Positions 14,947-23,870 of a stretch of DNA of 64,000 bases are shown in pieces. The stretch lies in assembly GCA_036271555.1 (NCBI GenBank), contig DATBAK010000036.1, forward strand, positions 1-64,000. The letters are read 5' to 3'. The DNA is from Acidimicrobiia bacterium. Lineage in GTDB: Bacteria > Actinomycetota > Acidimicrobiia > IMCC26256 > PALSA-610. Position 1 is the first letter of the stretch. Each line of letters begins with the position of its first letter. The position numbers and the translations under genes are program-made. The notes under the pieces were generated by a model. The model did no database searches. It was given only the letters and a program-made list of their open reading frames with translations, and was not told the origin of the DNA.

Positions 14947-15560
14947 TCGCGCAGGATTCCACCGAGCAGCTCGCGTCGCACGAGCGCCACGACCTGCGCG
15001 GGATCCTCGAGGTCGAATCGTCCCGGCGCGCCGATGAGCGAGAGCACGGCGCGCGCGAGATAGTCGGCCGCGCGATCGAGGTCGACACCATCACGCAGTC
15101 GACCCGCGCGCTGCTCACGCGCGAGGTAGGGCAAGAGGAAGTCGGCGATGAACGGCAGCGTCTTCGTCGCCTCGGTGCTCAGCAGACCGAGCAGACGCTC
15201 CGGCTCGGTCACGAGGATCTTCTGCAACAGCTCGTGCTCGAGGAGCGTGCGGCGCGCGAACACGAGACCGTCCTCGAGCAGGCCGGCTAGGTCGGCCGCG
15301 TCCTGCACGTGATCGGCGAGGCGGATGAAGTACCGGCCGATCTCCCAGCCGACGGTCTCGCGCAGCAGCTCGTCGCGCCCACCGGGGAACTGCCGGTAGA
15401 TCGTGGCGCGCGACACGCCCGACTCCTTCACGACGTCGTCGATCGTCGTCTTCGCGAGCCCGAAGCGCGCGACGCACGTGAAGGTCGAGGCGAGCAGGCG
15501 CTGGCGCGCGCCCAGCGGGTCGGCGGGCTCGGCGACAGGGCCGGCGGCCTCGGGACTCAC
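14943..15560 (-). CDS. TetR family regulator divergent from biotin genes
   Basis: A 205-residue regulator with a clear TetR helix-turn-helix (TTIDDVVKESGVSRATIYRQFPGGRDELL, about residues 41-70). The GTG start at 15560 is supported by CAGAAT exactly 6 nt upstream on the minus strand, a leaderless arrangement. Only 51 bp separate it from bioA, which is divergent and also leaderless, so the two promoters overlap. In mycobacteria and corynebacteria the TetR-type BioQ regulates biotin genes; position makes a similar role plausible here, but sequence alone does not prove it. Confidence 0.9.
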   Translation of the reverse strand: MSPEAAGPVAEPADPLGARQRLLASTFTCVARFGLAKTTIDDVVKESGVSRATIYRQFPGGRDELLRETVGWEIGRYFIRLADHVQDAADLAGLLEDGLVFARRTLLEHELLQKILVTEPERLLGLLSTEATKTLPFIADFLLPYLAREQRAGRLRDGVDLDRAADYLARAVLSLIGAPGRFDLEDPAQVVALVRRELLGGILRD

Positions 15561-15611
15561 GCCGACATTCTGACCCGGATCGGGCGGCACGTTGTTCCGT
15601 AGGATCGGCTC
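15561..15611. promoter_or_regulatory. Divergent TetR/bioA promoter region
   Basis: On the plus strand TAGGAT (15600-15605) precedes the bioA GTG by 6 nt; on the minus strand CAGAAT precedes the TetR GTG by 6 nt. A direct repeat GGATCGG occurs at 15577-15583 and 15602-15608, the second copy overlapping the bioA -10 box. No strong palindrome is visible. Confidence 0.55.
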
Positions 15612-16904
15612 GTGACCACGTCCGAAGAATGGATCGCTCGGGACGCCGCGGTCGTGTGGCACGGCTTCACGCAGATGTCTGCGTACGCGGACAACTCCCC
15701 CATCGTCGTCGACCGCGCCGAAGGCCACGAGCTCATCGACGTCGACGGCCGCCGCTACCTCGACGCGATCTCGTCGGTCTGGGTGACGACGCTCGGCCAC
15801 CATCATCCCGACCTCGACGACGCACTCCGCGAGCAGCTCGACAAGGTCGCGCACACGACGATGCTCGGAAACGGCAACCGTGCGGTCATCGAGCTCGCGG
15901 AGGCGCTCGCGCCGGTGGTGCCCGTCGACGATCCGCACTTCCTCTTCGCGTCCGACGGCGCGGCCGCGGTCGAGCAGGCACTCAAGATCGCGTTCCAGTA
16001 CTGGGCGAACATCGGCGTCTCGGGTCGCACCCGCTATCTCGTGTTCGGCGGCGCGTACCACGGCGACACGATCGGCTCGCTGTCGCTCGGCGCGGGCGGC
16101 TTCGGTACCGACCTCTACGACCCGCTGCGATTCGCGGTGCTGCGCGCGCCCGCGTTCGACGATCCGGCGTGCTTCACGCGAGCGGTCGAGCTCGTCGCCG
16201 CGCACGCGCACCAGCTCGCGGCGGTCGTCGTCGAGCCGATGGTGCAGGGCGCGGCCGGCATCCTGCTCGGCGACCCCGACGGGCTGCGCGCGCTCGGCGC
16301 CGCGTGCGCGGAGCACGACGTGCTGCTCGTGTGCGACGAGGTCGCCACCGGGTTCGGGCGCACCGGAACGTTGTTCGCATCCGAGCAGTGCGGGCTCCGA
16401 CCGGACGTGCTCTGCATCGCGAAGGGCATCACCGGTGGTTACCTGGCGATGTCGGCGACGGTCGCGAACCGGCGCGTGTACGACGCGTTCCTCGGCGACG
16501 ATCTCGGCGAGCGGACCTTCTACCACGGCCATTCCTACGGCGGGAACGCGCTCGCAGCCGCGGTCGCGCGCCGGCACCTCGAGATCCTGCAGAAGGACGA
16601 CGTGCTGACGAACGTCGTCGCGCGCGGCGAACAGCTCGCGGCGCTCCTGCACGCGCGCTTCGACGCGCACCCGCACGTGCGCGAGGTGCGAGCCAGAGGC
16701 TTGATGGCCGGCGTCGAGCTCGCGCCGCCCGATGCGGGCCTGCGCTGGGGCCGGCGCGTGACCGCGGCGACCGTGGCGCGCGGCGTGCTCGTGCGACCGA
16801 TCGGCGACGTCGTGATCATGGTCCCGCCGTTGACCATCACCGCACCCGAGATCCACCGCATCGTCGACGCCGTGGGCGCGGCCGTCGACGAGGTGACGGC
16901 GTGA
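15612..16904 (+). CDS. bioA: Adenosylmethionine-8-amino-7-oxononanoate aminotransferase
   Basis: BioA transfers the amino group of S-adenosylmethionine to KAPA, giving DAPA in biotin synthesis; it is PLP-dependent and cytoplasmic. The 430-residue protein shows WHGFTQMSAYADN, DGRRYLDAISSVWVTTLGHHHP, the cofactor region FASDGAAAVEQALK, YHGDT, the Asp of LVCDEVATGFGRTG, the PLP lysine Lys271 in CIAKGITGGYL, and the BioA-specific FYHGHSYGGNALA. GTG start with TAGGAT 6 nt upstream. It heads a bioA-(90-bp repeat)-bioF-bioD operon; bioB is not in the window. Confidence 0.95.
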   Translation: MTTSEEWIARDAAVVWHGFTQMSAYADNSPIVVDRAEGHELIDVDGRRYLDAISSVWVTTLGHHHPDLDDALREQLDKVAHTTMLGNGNRAVIELAEALAPVVPVDDPHFLFASDGAAAVEQALKIAFQYWANIGVSGRTRYLVFGGAYHGDTIGSLSLGAGGFGTDLYDPLRFAVLRAPAFDDPACFTRAVELVAAHAHQLAAVVVEPMVQGAAGILLGDPDGLRALGAACAEHDVLLVCDEVATGFGRTGTLFASEQCGLRPDVLCIAKGITGGYLAMSATVANRRVYDAFLGDDLGERTFYHGHSYGGNALAAAVARRHLEILQKDDVLTNVVARGEQLAALLHARFDAHPHVREVRARGLMAGVELAPPDAGLRWGRRVTAATVARGVLVRPIGDVVIMVPPLTITAPEIHRIVDAVGAAVDEVTA

Positions 16905-16990
16905 GCAGCCCGGCGCAGACCGCAGGCGCGGTCACGACGGGTACGACGCCGAACCGTTCGGATCGAGCGCCGGAGATCGAAGCCGCATGA
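16901..16990 (+). repeat. 90-bp junction repeat with 29-codon open frame, copy 1
   Basis: The frame GTG...TGA encodes 29 residues (MSSPAQTAGAV...APEIEAA), overlaps the bioA stop codon by GTGA and overlaps the bioF start by ATGA. The same 90-bp block, 72 of 90 bases identical and without gaps, lies at 28270-28359 between two ABC transporter genes. All changed internal codons are amino-acid-changing, so the DNA or RNA, not the peptide, seems to be what is shared. It could still be translated and couple bioA to bioF. Confidence 0.7.
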
Positions 16991-18132
16991 GCACGTGGTC
17001 GGCGTGGGCCGAGCGTGAAGGCGCGGCGATCCGCGACGCGGGCCAGTGGCGCGAGCCACGGTCCTTCGACGGCGGTGGACCGACGGGAACGATCGGGCCT
17101 GCGGGCGCGCCGGTCGTGTCGTTCGCTTCGAACGACTACCTCGGACTCACGCAGCATCCCGACGTCGTCGCCGCCGCGCACACGGCGCTCGACCGGTGGG
17201 GCGCGGGTTCCGGATCGGCGCGACTGATCGTCGGCGCGCGGCCGATCCACGACGAGCTCGAGCGCGCGCTCGCGGATTGGAAGGGCGCGGATCGCGCGGT
17301 GCTCTTCCCCACCGGTTTCGCCGCGAACCTCGGCGTGCTCACGACCCTCGGTGCGCCCGATGTGCTCGTCTGCTCCGACGAGCTCAACCACGCGTCGATC
17401 ATCGACGGTTGTCGGTTGTCGCGCGCGTCGACCGCGGTATATCGCCACGGCGATGTCGAACACCTCGACCGGTTGCTCGCTCGACGGGAGCAACCGCGCG
17501 CGCTCGTCGTCTCCGACACGGTGTTCTCGATGGACGGCGACATTGCGGATCTCGACGGGTTGGCGGCGGTCGTGGCGCGGCACCGCGCGCTGCTCGTGCT
17601 CGACGAGGCCCACGCAGTTCTCGGCCCGGAGTATCCGGCGTCCGGATTCGACGGCGTCGACGCGGTGCGCGTCGGCACGCTCTCGAAGACGCTCGGATCG
17701 CTCGGTGGATTCGTCGTCGCGTCGGAGGCGCTCGCCGCGCTCATCGTGAACCGCGCCCGCTCCTACATCTTCACGACCGCGAGCACACCCGCCGACACCG
17801 CGGCCGCGCTCGCCGCGGTGCGCGTGCTCACGAGCTCGGAAGGCGAGGCGCTCGTAGCGAGACTTCGCGCGCACGTGGAGCGCGTGCGCGCCGGTCATCC
17901 GTCGCCGATCGTGCCGATCCTGTGTGGCGAGGAGCGCGCCGCGGTCGATGCGGCGAACGCCTTGCTCGCGCGCGGCCTGCTCGTGCCCGCAATCCGCCCG
18001 CCGACGGTCGCGCCCGGCACCGCGCGCCTGCGCGTCGCGCTCTCGGCCGCGCACACGGACGCGCAGATCGACGCGTTGATCGCCGCGCTCGCCGACCTCG
18101 CGCCGCTCGACGTGCACGCGACGACTCGATGA
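16987..18132 (+). CDS. bioF: 8-amino-7-oxononanoate synthase
   Basis: BioF condenses pimeloyl thioester with L-alanine to KAPA, the step before BioA. The 381-residue PLP enzyme of the alpha-oxoamine synthase family has VVSFASNDYLGLTQHP, GAGSGSARLIVG, HDELERALADWKGADRAVLF, SDELNHASIIDG, DTVFSMDGDIADL, the Asp of LVLDEAHAVL and the PLP lysine Lys234 in GTLSKTLGSLGG. The ATG overlaps the stop of the preceding 29-codon frame (ATGA), and that repeat in effect supplies the start codon. The stop overlaps the bioD start. Confidence 0.95.
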   Translation: MSTWSAWAEREGAAIRDAGQWREPRSFDGGGPTGTIGPAGAPVVSFASNDYLGLTQHPDVVAAAHTALDRWGAGSGSARLIVGARPIHDELERALADWKGADRAVLFPTGFAANLGVLTTLGAPDVLVCSDELNHASIIDGCRLSRASTAVYRHGDVEHLDRLLARREQPRALVVSDTVFSMDGDIADLDGLAAVVARHRALLVLDEAHAVLGPEYPASGFDGVDAVRVGTLSKTLGSLGGFVVASEALAALIVNRARSYIFTTASTPADTAAALAAVRVLTSSEGEALVARLRAHVERVRAGHPSPIVPILCGEERAAVDAANALLARGLLVPAIRPPTVAPGTARLRVALSAAHTDAQIDALIAALADLAPLDVHATTR

Positions 18133-18779
18133 TCGTCGTCGTCACGGGGACCGGCACCGAGGTCGGCAAGACCTGGTTCACCGCGGCGACGATCGACGCG
18201 CTGCGCGCCGACGGTCGCTCGGTCGTCGCGCGCAAGCCGGTGCAGTCGTTCGATCCCGCCGACGCGCATCCCACCGACGCCGACGTGCTCGCGCGCGCGA
18301 CCGGCGAGTTGCCGGAGACGGTGTGCCCACGCCCGCGCTGGCTGCCCAAGGCGGTCGCGCCGCCGATGGCCGCGGACGCGCTCGGGCTTCCGTCGTTCAC
18401 GATCGCCGAGCTCGCGGTCGAGGTACGCGCCGGCACGGGTGCCGACGACGCGATCCTGTTCGTCGAGGGGGCGGGCGGCGCGCGATCGCCCATCGCGGAG
18501 GACGGCGACACGGTTGCGCTCGCGCACGCGCTCGCAGCCGACGTGGTCGTCATCGTCGCCGACGCCGGGCTCGGCACCATCAACGCCGTGCGGCTGACGG
18601 TCGCGGCGCTCGGAAACTGGACACCGATCGTCGCGCTCAACCGCTTCGACGCGCGCGACGAGTTGCACATCGCCAACCGCGACTGGCTACGAGCGCGCGA
18701 CGGCTACGAGGTCGTGACCGATCCCGCGCAGCTCGCCGCCGCGCTCACACTCCGAGGATCCCCTCGAGCCCGATCGTGA
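18129..18779 (+). CDS. bioD: Dethiobiotin synthetase
   Basis: BioD carboxylates DAPA to dethiobiotin using ATP. The 216-residue protein has the P-loop GTGTEVGKT at residues 7-15, the Lys in ARKPVQSFDP, and the EGAGGARSPI motif typical of the family, then ADVVVIVADAGLGTINAVRLT. The ATG overlaps the bioF stop. The last 35 bp overlap the 3' end of the convergent dapB gene. With bioA and bioF it provides three of four late biotin steps; bioB must lie elsewhere or biotin synthesis is incomplete. Confidence 0.94.
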   Translation: MIVVVTGTGTEVGKTWFTAATIDALRADGRSVVARKPVQSFDPADAHPTDADVLARATGELPETVCPRPRWLPKAVAPPMAADALGLPSFTIAELAVEVRAGTGADDAILFVEGAGGARSPIAEDGDTVALAHALAADVVVIVADAGLGTINAVRLTVAALGNWTPIVALNRFDARDELHIANRDWLRARDGYEVVTDPAQLAAALTLRGSPRARS

Positions 18780-19533
18780 GGCCGGGCCGCGCCGCGATGT
18801 GCTTCACCGCGAGCAGCACGCCGGGCATGAACGACGAGCGGTCGTACGCGTCGTGCCGAAGAATGAGGCTCTGACCGGTCGTGCCGAGCACGACTTCTTG
18901 GTGCGCGACCATGCCCCGCATCCGCACCGAGTGCACCGGGATGCCGTCGACGGTCGCGCCACGCGCGCCCTCGGCGACGAGCTTCGTCGTCGGGTCGTCG
19001 GCCCAGTCCTTCGACGCCGCCGCGAGTCGCTTCGCGGTGAGCACCGCGGTGCCCGACGGCGCGTCGATCTTCGCGTCGTGGTGCAGCTCGATGATCTCGG
19101 CGGTTTCGAAGTAGGGCGCCGCGAGCTCGGAGAAGCGCATCATCAGCACGGCGCCGATCGCGAAGTTCGGCGCGATCACGGCGTTCGCGGCGCTCTCGTC
19201 GAAGAGCTTGCCGAGGTCGAGCAGCTCCGTGTCGGTGAAACCGGTCGTGCCGACGACCGCGTGCACACCGTGCTGCGCGCAGAAGCGCAGGTTCTCGCGC
19301 GCGGCGTCGATCACAGTGAAGTCGACCGCGACGTCGGCACCCGTGTCGAGCAGCGCCTGCGTGCCGCCGGACATCTGCACGCCGGTGCCGTGCACACCGA
19401 CCTGACCGAGGTCGATGCCCGCGTGGTGCGGGTCGACCGCGGCGACGAGCTCGAGCTCGGGGTCCGCGTGCACCGCCGCGCACACGGTCGCGCCCATGCG
19501 CCCACCCGCGCCGAACACCCCGACCTTGATCAC
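18745..19533 (-). CDS. dapB: 4-hydroxy-tetrahydrodipicolinate reductase
   Basis: DapB reduces hydroxy-tetrahydrodipicolinate in lysine and diaminopimelate synthesis. The 262-residue product has the nucleotide-binding GAGGRMG (residues 8-14), VGTTGFTD, the APNFAIGAVLMMRF segment, and the catalytic/substrate region EIIELHHDAKIDAPSGTA. The GTG at 19533 is chosen because TAGAGT (19541-19546 on the minus strand) lies 7 nt upstream and the family N-terminus begins right there; an upstream in-frame ATG at 19578 would overrun the promoter. It is the last gene of the pnp-M16-dapB side of the conserved cluster. Confidence 0.95.
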   Translation of the reverse strand: MIKVGVFGAGGRMGATVCAAVHADPELELVAAVDPHHAGIDLGQVGVHGTGVQMSGGTQALLDTGADVAVDFTVIDAARENLRFCAQHGVHAVVGTTGFTDTELLDLGKLFDESAANAVIAPNFAIGAVLMMRFSELAAPYFETAEIIELHHDAKIDAPSGTAVLTAKRLAAASKDWADDPTTKLVAEGARGATVDGIPVHSVRMRGMVAHQEVVLGTTGQSLILRHDAYDRSSFMPGVLLAVKHIAARPGLTIGLEGILGV

Positions 19534-19540
19534 GCGCCGA

Positions 19541-19546
19541 ACTCTA
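19541..19546 (-). promoter_or_regulatory. -10 box of leaderless dapB transcript
   Basis: TAGAGT on the minus strand is followed by 7 nt and the dapB GTG, indicating that dapB has its own promoter separate from the upstream protease gene. Confidence 0.5.
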
Positions 19547-19631
19547 GGCCCGCGCCTCGCGCCGCGCTTCCTGCTCATGCGTGCGCTTCAGATACGAAGC
19601 AGACGTATGACCAGACGAGGTCGAGACGCGG

Positions 19632-20882
19632 TCAGGTCTCGAAGTCGGATTCGGAGAACGGGCCGACGGTCGCGAGGGTGCGGGGGCGGTCGGCGATGAC
19701 GCGGTCGATCACGCGCTCGATGTCGTCGCCCGTGACCGCGTCGATGCGACGGACGATCTCGTCGAGCGTCGGGATCTCGTGCTCGATGAGCTCGGCGCGC
19801 CCGAGCCGCCGCATCCGCGACGACGACGTCTCGAGCGACATCGCGATCGCGCCTTTCAGATGGCCCTTCGCGGCGTCGAGCTCACGCGCCGGCAGGCTGC
19901 GCTCACTCGACAGCCTGTCGAGCTCGCCGTCGATCACCGCGAGCGTCTCGTGCACGCGCTCGGGCGACGTGCCCGCGTAGATCGCGAGCATGCCCGTGTC
20001 GGCGAACGCGCCGCGGTAGGAGTAGACGGAGTACGCGAGGCCGCGCTCCTCGCGCACCTCCTGGAACAGACGCGACGACATGCCTCCGCCGAGCGCCTGG
20101 TTCAGCACCGTCAACGCGTAACGGTCGGGATCGAGGTGCGACACCGAGCGCAGACCGACGACGACGTGCGCCTGCTCGGTCGGGCGCTCGATCACGGCGA
20201 CCGAACGGGGCTCGCCGAACGAATCGGAATCGCGCTCGGGGCGATCGCCTTCGAGGCCGTCGAGGCGCGACGACAGCAGATCGATCAAGCCGTCGTGCGT
20301 GAGGTTGCCGGCCGCGGCCAACACGATGTTCGTGGGCCGGTAGTGCGCGGCGTGGTACGAGGCGATGTCGTCGCGCGGCATGGCTTCGATGCTCGAGTCG
20401 GTGCCGAGCACCGAGCGGCCCAGCGCGTGCTGCGGGAACAGCGCGCCGGCGAACAGATCGTGCACGAGGTCGTCGGGCGTGTCGTCACGCATCCCGATCT
20501 CCTCGAGGATGACCTGCCGTTCCGAGTCGACCTCGTCGGGACGGAACGCCGGTCGCCACAACACGTCGGTGAGGATCTCGACGGCGAGCGCGAGGTGCGC
20601 GTCGGGAACGCGCACGTAGAAGACGGTCTCCTCCTGCCCGGTGAACGCGTTCATCTCGCCACCGACGGACTCGACCGCCTCCGCGATCTCGCGCGCCGAC
20701 TTCTCGGGCGTGCCCTTGAACAGCAGGTGCTCGAGGAAGTGGCTCGCGCCCGACTGCGCGTCGGTCTCGTCGCGCGAGCCGGTGCCGACCCACGCGCCGA
20801 TCGTCACCGAGCGCAGCTCGGGCAGCGACTCGGTGACGACGCGCAGTCCGGAGTCGAGCAGCGACCGGCGGACGTCCTCCAC
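19632..20882 (-). CDS. M16 family zinc metalloprotease
   Basis: A 416-residue member of the insulinase/processing-peptidase family. The inverted zinc motif HxxEH is present (His48, Glu51, His52 in SHFLEHLLFKGT), with the distal acidic ligand expected in EIAEAVESVGGEMNAFTGQE. The C-terminal half has the R/Y pair region GGGMSSRLFQEVREERGLAYSVYS. Such genes (often named pepR or ymxG) regularly lie between pnp and dapB in actinobacteria, as here. GTG start 41 bp after the pnp stop. Substrate unknown. Confidence 0.93.
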   Translation of the reverse strand: MEDVRRSLLDSGLRVVTESLPELRSVTIGAWVGTGSRDETDAQSGASHFLEHLLFKGTPEKSAREIAEAVESVGGEMNAFTGQEETVFYVRVPDAHLALAVEILTDVLWRPAFRPDEVDSERQVILEEIGMRDDTPDDLVHDLFAGALFPQHALGRSVLGTDSSIEAMPRDDIASYHAAHYRPTNIVLAAAGNLTHDGLIDLLSSRLDGLEGDRPERDSDSFGEPRSVAVIERPTEQAHVVVGLRSVSHLDPDRYALTVLNQALGGGMSSRLFQEVREERGLAYSVYSYRGAFADTGMLAIYAGTSPERVHETLAVIDGELDRLSSERSLPARELDAAKGHLKGAIAMSLETSSSRMRRLGRAELIEHEIPTLDEIVRRIDAVTGDDIERVIDRVIADRPRTLATVGPFSESDFET

Positions 20883-20923
20883 GGAGCGGCCTCGGCCCTC
20901 GTTCTCCGTCGAATCCGTCCGGC

Positions 20924-23362
20924 TCAGCGCCGCCGCGGCGGCCGGCGCCGGCGGGCACCGCCGCTACCGCCCGAATCGGAGCCCGACCCACCTCGGGTCT
21001 CCGCGGCGGGACCGAGGTCGCCGAACTCCGCCTTCGCCTGGTCTTCCCAGAAGTCCTCGAACGAGCCCGCCGCCGGCGCGGCATCCGACCCTCCGCCCGA
21101 GTCGCTCGACGTGCGCTCGGAGCGACCGCCGCCCGACCCACCCGACCCGCCGGAGCCGCCGTCGCCACCCGAAGGCGCGTCGGCGCCGACGAGCGAGAGC
21201 GAGAGCTTCCCGCCCTGGTCGATGTCGTCGACCTTGACCTCGAGCTCCTGACCGAGCTGGAGCACGTCCTCGACCCGGTCGATGCGCTTGCCGCCACCGA
21301 GCTTCGAGATGTGGACGAGGCCGTCGCGACCCGGGAGGATGTTCACGAACGCACCGAACTTCGTGATGTTCACGACCTTGCCGGTGTACGTCGCGCCGAG
21401 CTCGGCCGTCGGCGGGTCGAGGATGAGCTCGATGCGGCGCTGTGCCTCGCGCACCTTGTCGCCGTCCTTCGAGCCGATCGACACCAGGCCGACCATGCCG
21501 TCGTCGCTCACCGAGATGTCGGCGCCGGTCTCCTGCTGGATCGTGTTGATGACCTTGCCCTTGGGCCCGATGACCTCGCCGATCTTGTCGATCGGGATCT
21601 CGAACGAGATGATCTTCGGTGCGGTGTCGCGCACCTCGGCACGCGGCGCGCTGATCGCGCCGTTCATCACGTCGAGGATCTTCAGCCGCGCGTCCCGCGC
21701 CTGCTGCAACGCGGCGTTGAGCACGTCGAGCGGAAGGCCGTCGATCTTCGTGTCGAGCTGCAGCGCGGTCACGAACTCCGACGTGCCCGCGACCTTGAAG
21801 TCCATGTCGCCGAACGCGTCCTCGGCGCCGAGGATGTCGGTGAGCGTCACGTACTTGCCGTCGTGGTACACGAGGCCCATCGCGATGCCGGCGACGGGCG
21901 CCTTGATCGGCACACCCGCGTCCATCAGCGACAGCGTCGAGCCACACACCGAGCCCATCGACGTCGAGCCGTTCGACGACAGCACGTCGGAGACGACCCG
22001 CAGCGTGTAGGGCCACTCGGACGAGCTCGGGATCACCGGAACGAGCGCGCGCTCGGCGAGCGCGCCGTGACCGATCTCGCGCCGCTTCGGCGAACCGACC
22101 CGACCCGTCTCACCGGTCGAGAACGGCGGGAAGTTGTAGTGGTGCATGTAGCGCTTGCGCTCATCGGTCGTGATCGTGTCGAGCATCTGCTCCATGCGCG
22201 GCATGCCGAGCGTGGTGACCGACAGCACCTGGGTCTCGCCCCGCTGGAACAGGCCCGTGCCGTGCGCGGTCGAGATGACGCCGACCTCGGCCGACAGCGG
22301 CCGGATGTCGGCGAGGCCACGACCGTCGATGCGCACACCCTCGGTGACGATGCGGGTGCGCACGACTTCCTTCTGCAGGGAGCGCAGCGCCTTCTTGATC
22401 TCACCACCGCGTCCGGCGAACTGACCGGGCGCGTCGTCGGAGCCGACGAGGTCCGCAGTGACGACGTCGGCGACCTCGTCGAGCCGCGCGTTGCGCTCGT
22501 TCTTGTCGGCGATCTTCATCGCCTCCGCGACCGGGTTGCGAGCGGCGCTGCCGACCGCGTCGTACACGTCGGACTGGTAGTCGACGCTCTCGTTGTAGGA
22601 GATGAGCTCGATCGGGCCGTGCGCTTCCTGCACCTTGTGCACGAGCTCGAGCTGCAACTCGATCGACGCGTTGATCCAGCGCTTCGACTCCTCGAGCCCC
22701 TGCGCGATCACCTCTTCGGTGACCTTCGGTGCGCCGCCCTCGTAGAGCTCCCACGACTTCTCGGTGCCGCCGGCCTCGACCATCATGATCGCGACGTCGC
22801 CGTCCTCGAGCCGCCGGCCCGCGACGACGAGCTCGAACGTCGACTCGTCGCCTTCCTCGAACGTGGGGTGCGCGATCCACGTGCCGTCGTGATGCGCGAG
22901 GCGCACCGCGCCGATCGGCCCGTTGAACGGGATACCCGACACCATGAGCGCGGCCGACGCGCCGTTGATCGACGCGATGTCGTGCGGGTTCACCTGGTCG
23001 GCGCCCATGATCGTGGCGATCACCTGCACCTCGTTGCGGAATCCCGCCGGGAACGACGGGCGCAACGGCCGGTCGGTGAGCCGGCACGTGAGGATCGCCG
23101 ACTCGCCGGGGCGACCTTCACGACGGAAGAACGAGCCGGGGATCTTCCCCGCCGCGTACATCCGCTCCTCGACGTCGACCGTCAAGGGAAAGAAGTCGAT
23201 GCCCTCACGGGGCTTGCTCGTGCAGACCGTCGACAGCAACGTCGTGCGGCCGACCTTCACGAGCACCGCGCCGTCGGCGAGGTTCGCCAGCTGGCCCGTC
23301 TCGAAGGACATCTCGAGACCAGCCGCATTGACCGGTCCGGAAACCTGAATGGAGTCGCTCAT
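20924..23362 (-). CDS. pnp: Polyribonucleotide nucleotidyltransferase
   Basis: PNPase degrades RNA 3'-5' with phosphate and is a trimer in the RNA decay machinery. The 812-residue protein has two RNase PH domains (FETGQLANLADGAVLVKVGRT and GLFQRGETQVLSVTTLG), the catalytic region TSMGSVCGSTLSLMDAGVP, a KH domain with GPKG (FEIPIDKIGEVIGPKGKVI) and an S1 domain (YTGKVVNITKFGAFVNILPGRDG). The C-terminus is a Gly/Ser-rich and then Arg-rich tail. ATG at 23362 has GAGGAG 8 nt upstream; a TTG at 23371 is less likely. The rpsO-pnp order is conserved in bacteria. Confidence 0.97.
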   Translation of the reverse strand: MSDSIQVSGPVNAAGLEMSFETGQLANLADGAVLVKVGRTTLLSTVCTSKPREGIDFFPLTVDVEERMYAAGKIPGSFFRREGRPGESAILTCRLTDRPLRPSFPAGFRNEVQVIATIMGADQVNPHDIASINGASAALMVSGIPFNGPIGAVRLAHHDGTWIAHPTFEEGDESTFELVVAGRRLEDGDVAIMMVEAGGTEKSWELYEGGAPKVTEEVIAQGLEESKRWINASIELQLELVHKVQEAHGPIELISYNESVDYQSDVYDAVGSAARNPVAEAMKIADKNERNARLDEVADVVTADLVGSDDAPGQFAGRGGEIKKALRSLQKEVVRTRIVTEGVRIDGRGLADIRPLSAEVGVISTAHGTGLFQRGETQVLSVTTLGMPRMEQMLDTITTDERKRYMHHYNFPPFSTGETGRVGSPKRREIGHGALAERALVPVIPSSSEWPYTLRVVSDVLSSNGSTSMGSVCGSTLSLMDAGVPIKAPVAGIAMGLVYHDGKYVTLTDILGAEDAFGDMDFKVAGTSEFVTALQLDTKIDGLPLDVLNAALQQARDARLKILDVMNGAISAPRAEVRDTAPKIISFEIPIDKIGEVIGPKGKVINTIQQETGADISVSDDGMVGLVSIGSKDGDKVREAQRRIELILDPPTAELGATYTGKVVNITKFGAFVNILPGRDGLVHISKLGGGKRIDRVEDVLQLGQELEVKVDDIDQGGKLSLSLVGADAPSGGDGGSGGSGGSGGGRSERTSSDSGGGSDAAPAAGSFEDFWEDQAKAEFGDLGPAAETRGGSGSDSGGSGGARRRRPPRRR

Positions 23363-23490
23363 TCGCGACAACTCCTCTGCTGTTCGTGCAGGCGGAGCCG
23401 GTTCCCAGTTGTCAGGGTCCGAGCCTCACGGTTCGGGCGCTGGCGACTGACAACCGATTCCTCGTCCTGCGTGTTGTGGTGACGCGAAAC

Positions 23491-23513
23491 GAGGAGCGGA
23501 CGATCCGCTCCTC
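23491..23513 (-). terminator. Intrinsic-type terminator/attenuator after rpsO
   Basis: On the minus strand GAGGAGCGGA and TCCGCTCCTC form a perfect 10-bp stem with a TCG loop, starting 6 bp downstream of the rpsO stop codon and followed by GTTTCG. It would separate or attenuate rpsO from pnp. Confidence 0.65.
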
Positions 23514-23519
23514 GCGTGG

Positions 23520-23786
23520 CTAGCGACGCAGCCCGAGCTTGGCGATGAGGGCGCGGTAGCGCTCGACGTCGTTGCTGCGCAGGTAGTCGAGCAACCTCCG
23601 GCGACGCCCGACGAGCATGAGCAGGCCCCGGCGCGAGTGATGGTCCTTCTTGTGGACCTTCAGGTGCTCCGTGAGCTGGTTGATCCGGTCGGTGAGGAGG
23701 GCAATCTGCACCTCCGGCGAGCCGGTGTCGGTCTCGTGGACCCGGTGCTCGGTGATCGTGGCGGCCTTCGGCAACGCGCTTCTCAT
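23520..23786 (-). CDS. rpsO: 30S ribosomal protein S15
   Basis: An 88-residue protein with the S15 hallmarks [40 protein letters not shown] and [28 protein letters not shown]15 binds the central domain of 16S rRNA early in 30S assembly. Length is normal. The 84-bp leader upstream has a TAGCAT -10-like box and a GC-rich hairpin (around 23815-23830) that could take part in autoregulation, as S15 often controls its own mRNA. Confidence 0.97.
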   Translation of the reverse strand: MRSALPKAATITEHRVHETDTGSPEVQIALLTDRINQLTEHLKVHKKDHHSRRGLLMLVGRRRRLLDYLRSNDVERYRALIAKLGLRR

Positions 23787-23870
23787 TCCGTTTGCTGGTG
23801 GGAAAGCGTCGTGCAGCTGCCCCGTCGGGGCGGCACACAGCCGGGCATGCTACCGCATGACCCCCGGAAT
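23787..23870 (-). promoter_or_regulatory. rpsO leader region
   Basis: Between ribF and rpsO, the minus strand holds TAGCAT and then a stable hairpin with GCCCC / GGGGC arms around a GAC loop near 23815-23830, ahead of the S15 start codon. No clear ribosome binding site is seen. It may be an S15 autoregulatory leader, but this is a guess from position. Confidence 0.3.

Noticed and set aside
16901-16990. Conserved small protein gene of the biotin operon
   Set aside because: Its homologue lies in an unrelated exporter operon and codon changes between the two are amino-acid-changing, so a conserved protein is unlikely.
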